From Brachypodius melanocephalos (taxonomy: Eukaryota; Chordata; Aves; Passeriformes; Pycnonotidae), in contig VZSR01003807.1 in assembly GCA_013398615.1 (NCBI GenBank), positions 39,139,738 through 39,203,737 on the forward strand: DNA of 64,000 bases, in the 5' to 3' direction. This document shows positions 26,201 to 38,200 of the stretch, piece by piece. The position numbers and the translations under genes were made by a program. How positions within the stretch are numbered: position 1 is the first letter of the stretch; each line of letters begins with the position of its first letter. The notes under the pieces are model-generated. The model was not told the DNA's origin. It did no database searches and was given only the letters and a program-made list of their open reading frames with translations.

Positions 26201-29200
26201 CTGATCCTAGTGGCTGCAATTTTGCTGTATTACAGTCAGATCCTAAAACCAGGTATATTTAAGATAACAACAGCTGTATTTTTTCCTTTTTTGTGTGTGA
26301 TTGTGATTGAATAGTTCGTTTCCAAACCATTTTTTTGGCTCATACAGAAGTCACAGTAAATACATTTATCCATACTGCTAGAGAATAGCACTTTGTTAGT
26401 ATTTATGTTGAAGTTATCCAAAGGCCTCAGCTTATGTATTTGCATAATAATAGATAGTATTGATGTTTTATCTGAAGTGTTTAAGGCAAACATTTGCCAT
26501 GTACTTCCTAACACACCCTGAGTTCTAAATACTGTAGAAATTCACCCCTTCAGTGATCACCAATAATCTTTTAAATAAAAGTGACAAGTGAATTTTTGTT
26601 TGTTTGGAAAGAAATGTATAAAGTAAAATAAATAAACAGAATACTGGACCATGTTTCTTAACCTCTCATAATAGTTTCCAACATTTATGATAAATAGCTA
26701 AACATTAGCTTTTTCTCCTTATTGCTTTAGTTTATAATATGAAATACAGCAAACATTTCTGTGTCTTCATGTTGGAAAAATGAGATGAAGATAAGATAAT
26801 TCTGATAATACTGGTACAATATAAAGGCAAAATACTATATTTGATATACTGAAGCTAGACAGGTCTTACTTATATTGTTTAATTGCCTAAATACCATATT
26901 ATTAGCTATTTTTGTAAAGAACAGGGCAAGAAATGTTGAGCAGTGCAGCAATGTAAGAAAAAACCAAAGACATTAAATGGGAACATCATTATGCTCTTCA
27001 GTAACATACTGTGTAAAATGTGATGAAGATTGTAAATAGTGTTTGATTATGGATTTAATTTTGTTCTAGTCTCTATGAAATTCCAAGTGTGTCACTATCA
27101 AGTTTTGGAATGGATTTTGGCAAACTGCTAGATGAAACAGATGAAATGGACAGCATCCATGATGTGACTTTTCAGATTGGCACAAGAATGTACCCCGTGC
27201 ACAAATACATCTTGGCCGTACGCTCCGACTTCTTCAAGAAGCTCTTTGTTTCCAGCGACAACCAACTAGACACTCCAGACATCTACCGTAAAGATGAAGA
27301 TGCTGTTGGATGTGATCTCTATGTGATTGAAAAGCTCCATCCAGATCTGTTTGCATACTTACTGCAGTTCATATATACTGATACTTGTGATCTTTTGACT
27401 CAGGGTTATAAGCCAAAAATCTCATATAAAGAAAAATCAGATGAATATCAAGATACTTTAATTTCTAATCTCAGCAAAATGAGCTTTGATGAAAATGTCA
27501 ATGGAAAGGCTGCATTTGAGATTTATAGAAATAATCAAGTGCAAGTTATAAATGAAAAACAGAAGAGCAAGTCTAAAAAAGGCAAAGCTGGTGATGAAAC
27601 TAACCTCATTAAAATGTTGCAAAGTGCAGCAAAGAAGTTTGGGCTCAGCAATTTAAGTGGAAGGTAGGTGAAAGGAAATGCATTTATATTTTGATGAGCT
27701 CTCCATGGAGTTTTTTATGTAAGCTGATGTAACTTTAGTTGTTATGACAGTAGTGGAAATTAAGACACTGATGTTAGAATAGAAACTAGGGGGAGTTGAT
27801 GAGGGGATGTTACTTGGGAGCTGACTGGGCTTGTTTCCAGTACATGTAGGAGTTTCAGGTTAGTGGTTGGTGAGCTATTCCATCACTGTTTGGGCACCAC
27901 TTGTTTTGTCTCTGCTCATTCTGTTAGCTTTATTATTATTTTCTGTTCTTTTTCTGCCCTATTAAAACTGTTTATCTCAGCCCATGAATTTTACTATTTT
28001 TTCTCCAATTCTCTCCCCCATCCTACTGGTGGATGATGAGGGCAGAGTGAGTGAGTGGTCTGTGTGGTCTTTAGCCAGACAAGTTAAACCATGACAGTAT
28101 CCTCTAAGGCATGAGCTCTGTGGGATTTGATATCTGATATAAATCATCTGACTTTCCATAAAGGCTGTCATTAAACATCCCTGCTTTTTATGTTAGGGAC
28201 AGATGATCAAAGTTTTGGACTGTATAATTCCTATACTGTCATCTGTAGTCTAGCAGTTTTTTCACGGACTTCAAAAATGTTTAGTATAAAACAGCACAAA
28301 GCAAAGTTAAATTCTTTTTCAACTGGTGTAATTTTTATGTTACATAGTGAAACAAATGGAGTTGAGATCAAATGTCTCTGTAGAACTGCATCAATCAGTT
28401 TGGGATTTTTTTTCTTCATTTGTCCTTTCAAAAGAAGGAAATGAGCTTTTTCAGGGCAGTTTTCTTCACTGTGCTTCTTGCATGCACTACCAAGATGTAA
28501 AGCTGCTGCTAAAACTGAGTTCCTAAGTAACATTTCCATGGTAAAGCCTTAAAGCCTTTAAGGGTATATTGCTTTGTAATCCACCAGCACCACTCCCATG
28601 TCTTTACCATCGCATTCACAAGCCTCCTTGATGAATTAGGATGCTAAAAAAGCCTGTGCTGAAACTTGCATCTCTTCCCAACCACTGTCTTTGCTCAGTT
28701 TATTGACTGGATGATAAGTATCTAACTTCTAGTTTTTTGACCCTGTAGTATTGAACTTTGGCCTTAACTATACAGTGTAGGTTTCATCTAAGATAATGAG
28801 CACATATCTAATATATGGAAAGAATGTCAGTTACATTTTACATCTGCCTTGAGGACTTTTCAAGTAACAATTGGCCACCTTTTCTATTTTTGTATGATGA
28901 TTCATTTTCATATTCACAATATGAGCCCACTGAAGTACTTCTACTTTGTGAAACTGTTCTTAGTGGTTTGAAGTGTATACTAATTTTATTGCTTATTACT
29001 AATGTTAATAATTTGCAGGTTGGATGGAGTCAGGTTAGAAAATGGGAAAATAAATGTTGTCAACAAGAAGAATGGGAACAAACCAAAGTTAAATCAGAAG
29101 AAATGGTAATTTTTTAAAATCAAGTTTCCCCTGCTCCACTGTCTTCCTCTTGTGTCATCTCTTTACCTGTTTAGTAAGGGCTAAGGTTGATCCAGCTGCA

Positions 29201-32200
29201 TTTTAACTTCTGGTGTGCAGTTGTCTCTATCATAGTAACTCAGGTTTGGAAGGTTTCTGTAGATGTTTATAGACTTGATCTGTAAATTAGTAATTAGAGA
29301 TAGATTATGTGTGACATATCTTTGTTTCTTTTTACTGTACCCTAATATGTTCTGTGGGTTAAGTGTCATAGAATGCTAATGCCAGGAGAAATGTTATGGG
29401 TAATCCAGTCAAAAGCAATTTGACTTCTGTAAATCTGCTTTCTGTGACAATAAGGCTACATGGATTGGAAATAAGCAAATGCTTAGTATGTTTTCTATGC
29501 TTTTAGAAAAGTGATGTTTAGTTTTTAATTCCATTGATGTGATCAAGTTACTTGTACCTAAAGTCCTGAATAGCCTATTTATATAGGAAAAGCAACATTG
29601 CGTGAAAGTGGCTTTTTCACAGAATTCGGGTTCATTCTTAAAATACATCATCTAGGGCTATGGTACCTCCTAATATTGAAGAAATAGGTAATTTAACATA
29701 GACTGTTTATGATTGACTAAAACTAGCCATAATTAATTTATTTAGTCGTAACATTTTTGAAACAGTAATTGACTGTGTTTTAAAGGAAATATATCAGCTG
29801 GAATTTTTAAAGCTTAACTTTGGACAAAAGAATTCTTGCTGGAAAGTATTCCTTTGGGTACATGTTCTGTGATATTATTGGAGTTTAGGTGTGTTTTATT
29901 TCAAAGGTTAAATCCTAACTTGCTAAAGTTAGCATTTATTTGTAGAGTTTACTACCTGTAGTTCTTCTGAACAGTCACAGTTCTGATGCTATTAAATATC
30001 TTCTAGTTCATACCTCTGCGACGTGACCCTGAAATCTTTAGATGGAAAGGAATTCCCATGTCATAAGTGTGTACTTTGTGCAAGACTTGGTATGTGTGTG
30101 TATTTTTATATATATACATTTATATAACATAAGTTATATTGTCTTTTTTAACTGTCATTTTACTGCATCTTGAACTGAAATGCCTTTCTTTACAGATTAT
30201 TTTCACAGCATGTTAAGCAGCTCATGGATTGAGGTAAGTTTGCCAAAACCATGTGTGGTGGTATGGGTTTTTTTGCATCAAATAAGTGACAACTTCTCAG
30301 TTTTTCCTATAGTAACATATCCTAAATACTAGGGAAAAGGAACGGTTGGATTCTTTGATTCTGTTTGCAAGGAAAAAAACCCCCACAAGCCACATTTTTG
30401 GTTACTCTGTATTTGTACTACTGAGATTGTGTATTAAATGAAAGCAATAAATGTAATACTGTATATAGAAGGAAATCACTGCTCTTGTTTTAGGGATTTA
30501 GTTTGAACTAGTTCATGGATTTATAAAAAACAGTGACTGGACTGTTCTATTGGGATACTGCTTTGGATGAATTTTCATTATCTTTCTCTAAAAGTTAGTC
30601 TAATTTAAATAGTATGCAGTTTGGAATAGCTTGTCCTATGTATTGAGTGTAAGAGAGAACAGGATTGAGGGTCAATGTGTAGAGCTCCAGCTGAATTTTG
30701 CTGTTCAATGAAATAGAGGATATCAGGGACTATTCTGCTTGGTCACCAGCTGCTGTTTCAAAAGGTGTAGATCTTTAATTTGTTTTGATTCCTGTTTGCC
30801 AGATGTGTGTCAATGCCCTGGTTGTTCCTGGACATTGTAATTTCCCTAATTACCTCTGTTTAACTACCTGAGCACTGTTGATAATGTTTATGGAAAGAGA
30901 GGAATGGTGTAAGTGAAGAAGCGTTTTTCTGCAATGGGAAACTAAAACAGTGCACAGGAGTTCCTCAGATTTCAAACAATGAAGTACTGGCAGTTCTATT
31001 CTGCTGTGAAACAGAACTTCACCTCTTCTCCAGGTTTCTGTGCTGCCTTTTCCTAAGTCATTCCTGAGAAAACATATTTGAAACACTGTGAGACAAATGA
31101 TTGATTTATGAATTTTTAAGTGTTGAGTGTCCATTTGTATCACAGTTTTGTATATCAGTAGTATGTAGTTCATAAGTTGCCTATTATTTTGTAAGTAAAT
31201 CTAAATCAACCTAAATTAATAAGTAAATATTTTATGAAGCAAGGGCTGTAGATGTTATATAAAAATATTAATGTCTGTAAGAGGTTTTTAACTTTAGAAG
31301 GAAAATATGTCACTACCAGTAGTGTGTTCTAAAGCAAAGTGAATGTTTTAGTATAAAGCTTTTTCTTGAGCTTTTCTTTGTCTGAAGTGAACCAAAGTTG
31401 TTTAGCAGTGATGTTGCATAAACACAAATGGTGACAGTTACATGGTTTAGTGGCAAATGTTTGCTCTTATGAAAGCAAACGTCTGCCACTAAACCATGTA
31501 ACTGTCACCTTAATGGTTGGGATGGTTCTTCAAATGGAGGGCTTGATGAGGACCTTATTTTCAAAGGCATTAACAGTAGTCACTACTTGAGTATTACTGC
31601 TTTTTGGGAACCGGTGCTTTCATTAGATCTTTTGACCTTGAAAGGAAAGCAGTTCAGTACTTGAATAGACGGTTCCTGCAGTTCTACTTTTAGGCAGTTG
31701 TGGGTAAAGTGATATAATCAAGGAGGATTGTTAGAGTAGATGATCAACATGTTCAAAGATGGAACTGTTCCATGGGTATTATTCAGAAATTTGAACAGAT
31801 TTTAATTGCTTTGCTGCAATAAATTCTTGAATGAGAAACTTGGACAGATTTGGTACAAATGTTTAAGTAATTGTTTAATTTTGAAAATATGACCCTCAAT
31901 CTGAGTTATTTTCTTAATATAGTTGCTGTTTTAATTTTGTATTTTATTCCAAGTAGTCAGCTTTTCTTACTCTTTCTGTTTTTTCTTTTTTTTTTTTTTT
32001 TCTTTAAATACTCCTGCCTTTTAGGCTACCTGTTCAGCTCTGGAAATGCCCATCCATTCTGACATACTACAGATAATTTTGGATTACTTGTATACAGATG
32101 AAGCTCTTGCCATAAAAGGTGCCATTAATATGTTGTCAACTTTAACTCTTGCAATTTTTGTGTTTTTAAAATAGAAAGTCAAAACTTAATATGCTTTTGT

Positions 32201-35200
32201 TTGAGTTACATTTAAAAAAATCAAAATTCTTGATTATTTCTTTAGAGTTTGTGGGGATAGTAGTACCCCTGGCCTTTTTTTACCTTTTCTTTAGTTTGCC
32301 AAACTGCAGTTTTCCTTTTCCCTCCTTCTGCTGCTTTAAAAAATGGACTGTTGATGCTCTTCTAAGCTATTCCTTGTCCTGTGAAAATATTTGTGCTTTA
32401 GTAAAATTTCATTGAAGCTGCATGTTTTATGCTTGCTTTCAATTTGCCCCCAGTGTTTACATGATGCTGTGTTTTCCAGATTCTCAAAATGTGGAATTCA
32501 TATGTAACATTCTTGTGGTAGCAGACCAGCTTCTTATATCCAGACTCAAGGAAATCTGTGAAGTAGCCATTGCAGAAAAACGTGAGTCCTTCCACATGTA
32601 CTGTAAAGGGTTAGTGAGTAAAAAAATTATATTTTTAGATATTCTTGCTTTTTACACCACAGAATTTGTGTATCTTCCTTTCAGGTGATTATCTTTTGAT
32701 GTTCATTGCATGTCTGCTACTAATTGCTTCTTTAATGCGAGCAATATTCTAGGTTAGCATAATCTTCCATTCCATATGCGTCTTCACCATCTCACGCTCT
32801 TTAATTAAAAAAAAAGTTTAAAAAAATCTATCCGCCCCCAAAGCCCAGTGAAACCTTTATTTCTTTGAATTGGAATTTCTTTTCTTTAAAATGTGATAAA
32901 ATGAATTCTGTTTCTATTTCTGTGCTTGTATTTAGTGTTCCCTCTCTCCTCTTTGACTCCCCTTATTTTTTCTTTCTCTGTACTAAGTTGGAACATTTGG
33001 AAGTTGGAACATTTAACAACTGTTTATACTCTATATGGAACTTGCTGTTTTTAACTTATTTTCCTTTTTGTTTTAGACTGCTGGGTTTTAATATTTTGAA
33101 ACTCATTTGTTTGTAGGTAGGGCTTTTTAGTTCTGTGAAGCAGCTGTTGCGTACAAGCTGCTACAAAGTTCCATGGAGCTTCCTATGGTTTATGGCCATT
33201 TGAGCATTAGCATTTTTTCTAGGAACGGGGTAGTATATGATACGTCTCAACAACTAGATCATGCTGCACAGTAAGTCTTAAAGCAGCTGCTTGGTACTAC
33301 TACTAAGTTACCTAATTTAGTTTGTTGTGTTTTGTTTCTGCAGTTACCTTAAAGAATGCTGCTGAACTGTTGGAATTCTCAGCAATGTATAATGCTGAGC
33401 AGCTAAAATTGTCCTGCTTGCAGTTCATAGGACTCAATATGGCAGCTTTGCTTGAAGCAAGGTAAGCAAGAATGCAAGTGTGTTCATGTATTAGTTGTAA
33501 GATTTAAATATCCTAAAAATGTAAAAGGATTGGAATAACTAATACGGACAGCTTAATGTTAAAATGCAACTGTTAGTTTAAATGTAGGCTCATTTTTGCC
33601 AGTTAGGGAGAGAGAAGCTAGTTAAATATCTGTACATACTGTACCAGTTCTGTATTACAAAACCATATGTCTGGCATGAAGAGCCTGTCTTGAATTCAGT
33701 AGGCTTTAACATTAGGTCTAGTCTTTTTTGGGGTTTTCAAAGCGTTTTTGAAGATGCATAAAACTGCTGTTTGGCTTTTCCCTCCATTTGGAGGTTGTTT
33801 GTTGGGGGAATGGGGATTGTTGTGGGGTCTTTTTTGTTTGTTTTAGGGTTGTTTGTTTGGGTGGGGTTTTTTAAAACATGGTTGTTAGGATACATATTTG
33901 ATTTATTTTAAGTAGGTGTATTATATAGCTGCTTCATTTTCCAAAGAGGATGGGCTTGCCATCTGGTAGTCTTTTTGCTTTAATATCTGCAGTGAGAGCT
34001 GAAGAAATTAATTTATGCTCGCTTTCCACAGTGGTTGAAGCTGAAGGTATGCTCTGACCTTTGTTCTCTTTTGGACAGGCCTTCAGGTTGCTTCCTAAGT
34101 GCATATCTTCTCAGAGCAAACCTTATCAGCACTGACTGAAGTTCTTTTCTACCAAAACCTTAAAAAGAAACACCAAAAAACCCAGCCAAAAAAACCCAAA
34201 AAAACAAAAACAACCAAAACTCTGTTGTTAGTCCTGTCTGTCCTTTTTGTCAGACTTCTTTTCACTTACAGAAGTTCTTAGAGATCTGAAACAGTTCAGA
34301 ATACCAGCATTTCATTGCCACGTCACACACCGGCTTCACTTGGATCCCAGATGCAGGAATTCATTCATATTAGCAATTCTCCTTTTCACCTCTTTATAAA
34401 ATATAAACATTCTAATCTTTGATTGTAGACAGAAGAGTAAAAATCTGGTAATATTGCCTTAAATATTACTTGGAATTCAGATTTGTTTCATCTTAAGCCT
34501 AGAAAGAACGTTCAACATTCTTATTATGATTAAAACTGTATCTACATTTTAGTGAAAATCTGAAAATGTTAGTATTGGCTAGAAAGACTTTTAATTTGAG
34601 AAACCTGAGACAGAACTAAGTCCTGTCAGCTTTTTGCAAGGAGAACTGCTCACTTGGACAAGAGAGTTCTGTAGAGTCATGTTTGTTGCTGTAGTATTGT
34701 TTTTTGGCATACGCATCTGTGTTGTGTTTGAGTTTTATGGAGAATTTACATAGATTTGGAGTATTTACATACATGTCAGGAAGACAGTATGCAGAAATAG
34801 GTAAAGCAATGACAAGTTCTCAGTAACTTAACTATATGGGTCTGTTTTGGCTGTGACCTTAGGTAAAGGTAGAAAGGTTGTGTATTTAATCCTGCCCTAC
34901 AACAAAGGTATTGATTAGATTTTATTTTGTGTTCAGTGTCTTCCTTTAGGCTATGACCACCATGAATGGGTGGTAATACCTGTAGGTGAGATTAATCCAA
35001 AATGTTCATTTGATTTTTCATCAATGTGATTTTCTTATAGGCTGCTAAGATTAATTTGGTTTTTAAGAATAAAGATAATTGTTTTTTAGGACTCTGGATG
35101 TCTTAAGTGATGAAGTTGTGAAGGATCTTTCTGTTTATTACAGGAAAATGGTAAGTTGTGCAACTTGAGTATAAGCTGATGAGGTGTAAAATGAGAATAG

Positions 35201-38200
35201 ATGAATGATAAAAACATTCCTGCAGAGTCTGTAGGCGGCAGGCTGAAGTGGAACATCTGGCTCAAAAGATAAAGTTGTCTGCTGCTATTATCACTCTCAA
35301 GGAGTTCTTATTTCATGATTCACTAGCTATTGCTGGAACAGTGTTGTGTCTTTTAAATTAATTACTTATACACATTAAACATATTAATGTTCTGTAATTA
35401 ACAATTGTTGCATGGAACAGCATAAGCAAAACCTATTGAAAAGAGCATCCCTACTTAGAAGAAAGTTAAAAAGTTCAGGGTGATTGTATAGATGTTAAAA
35501 TCAGTAAGAAGAATAATGCGAAAATTGAACTGTAGTGCAATGGCGAAATCCGAGGCATGTTATAATCCAGTATTCTCTACTGTAAAAGATAAATGTTTGC
35601 AAAATCTTGAAGCATTTTTTGCCAAACGTTAACAATAGGTGAAACACATTTTGAGTCTGTCACTTAAGATATTTCTCGAATTTTGCTTAAAGATATAACT
35701 TAAGTTTATAAGCTTGTTAAGTAATTAATTACCTGATCTGTGAAAATGTTTTAAATGATGATTGGTTTTGGTCCTCTTACCTAAATTTGCTAGCATACAA
35801 CTTAAGAGAAACTTAATGTAATAGCTTTTACAACTACAGATTCCAGCTATGGTCAGGAGAGTAATTACTCCATATCCAGATGGACCCGACATAAGTTCTT
35901 TCGAGCCTGAAGAAGGAGAGAACTTCATCTTTTTAAGGGAAGAAATGAATACAGAACAAAATTCTCAGTAAGTATCTGTTTTTCATCGATATTTTTAGCT
36001 AGATGAACTGTGTATGGTATTAATCCACATTTCTATTGGTGCCTGACTGCGTTTAAGTTCAGAATCAAAATATTAAGATGTGGAAATTTCAAAAACAATT
36101 TCCTTAAATCTTTGAAAATGTTGCAAAACGGCAGCAGAGCACTTATAATTTATAGGTAGCATGTGAGTAAAGATTGCAAAATGAGCATTCACAGTGATGT
36201 TTGGGAGTTGTGCATGTGATGAGAGTATCTGTATGTGTGTGAGACCAACTGTGCAGTTCATGGTAGTTCACAGAATTAGAAGAAATCAAAGGAGGAAAAC
36301 CAGACTTGAATATACTACAGATGTGTTTGAAAAATTGTGATAATCTAAATTTCTTGATGTTAACAGAATTGTCAAATGAAATGCAGAGCTTTGTGGTATA
36401 ATAGGATGGCTTGGTAACAGGCTTCCAAATAGTGAGCTGCAATGTCAGCAAGCAGAGGAAACCTCACCTGCAGTATTGTGTACTATTCTGAGCACTTGTA
36501 TCAGGAAAAGTTGCACTAAATGAACTAGTGTAGGTAAGAACTAGTAGATCAAGGAAACTGAGAGGCTATTTCCACTTCAAGCCTTTCAGTGATTTTCAAG
36601 GCTGGGTAGTAGCTTCTAGGGAATTGAGTAGTCCAACGATTAAAAAATAGCCACCCCAAGTACTGTAAGGTAGTGCTGCAGGGAAAATTAAGTAATTACA
36701 TAGTTACTTAACAAAAAGCTACTTAAAGAAGCTTAGAAATACTGCAGTGTATCTACAATTAATATAATTCTAAATATATGGTAGTTTTGTTAAAATAAAA
36801 GATGCCTTTATGCCTATTTATATGCCTAATAGCATATATAGGAACACATGACATTTAGGTAACATTGCACTGTATCTGCTTTATTGTAAAATTAGTATTA
36901 TCACGATGGCAGTGTTTATGTTGGGGAAGAATGAGACCAACTGTGGCATTTCTTGAACTTCAGCAATTTAGGAGAAAGCAAGAGAGAAAAAAGTGGAGAG
37001 TTGTCTGTAATTTGCTTTATGTCAATTGCTGTGATGTGTAGCAGGTTTAATCTGACCTAGGTGGCAGTGCCAGCCTGTGCACCAGCTGTATCTTCCACTG
37101 TCTCAGCAGAAGTCTGTGTGCAGTATAATAGTCCAGAGGCTAGATCTAGATTGGAAAGAGTTTTTTTCTCTTCCTCCTGGATTCCTTTTTTCCCCCAAAA
37201 TCATCTATGAAATGGTTGTGCTAGGGCCTAAGCAGAGCAGGAGCAAGCAGCTAGTGCCAGCTGCTGAGATCAGGTACTATTGCTTGGGTATAACTGCTGC
37301 TTCTGACTGAAAAACGTGACATTTACATGGGTAGTTGTGAAGCTCAGTTTCTTTGGCATTAATGCATTCTGTGGTTTTTTTTGTTTTTTCCTATTAGGGA
37401 AGCCCTCTTCAAAAAAGCAAAAACTAAGGCAAAAAAGAAGCCACGAAAACGGTCTGACAGCTCTGGAGGATATAATCTATCAGATATTATTCAGAGTCCA
37501 GCCTCTACAGGTCAGTCGGAAAGAGATTCCTTTCGGGTGTATGAACAGAACATAGTGTAATATGCAGTGCAATTTCTGTGTTGCGAGAAGGAAATCTTAG
37601 AAAGATTATTCCTTTTGTAGTTAACACTATAGTCGAATTTAAATAGTGAATTCTTAAGATTAGGGTTTTTTTGAAAGGGTGTTTGTCATATGAAGTTTGT
37701 GCCCAAAGTTCAGATAAAAGCATGTATTTTATCAAATAAAGATAGTGCACATTTTTTCATGTGGTTTTAGTAAGTGGAACATTTCTGTTAATGCATTGTG
37801 GGATTTTCTTTCTGAAACATAAAGGATAAGTTAGCCAGTTTGTATTGAAAAGATGGTAAAAGAATTCAAAAGGAAAAGTGTTGTTCTTTGTATATGGTGA
37901 GACAGAGGAAGAAAACTGGGAGTAATTCTGAAAAAGTATTTAGGATAGCCAAAAATTTGCTTATGCTTACCACTGGCTAGTATTGTGGACTAGATAAACT
38001 TCTGGTTGTTTTGTATTCATCATATGGAGTGACTAATTTTTGTGTTTGTTAAGCATTGTGTAGTCTGGCTCTCATGATTTAATAGTTCTACTATCCTTTT
38101 TTATTTCTAGGCTCAGTAAAACTGGATAAAGCTAACTCAGTAGAATCACTTCCAGAACTCTTAACATCTGACTCTGAAGGTAGTTATGCAGGAGTGGGTA

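Larger units (their letters stand above)
33462..35089. other. IBTK intron 18
   Basis: This 1.6-kb intron contains a G/T-rich tract (33779-33872) and an A/C-rich tract (34158-34222) about 290 bp apart. The rest is AT-rich. Confidence 0.75.
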
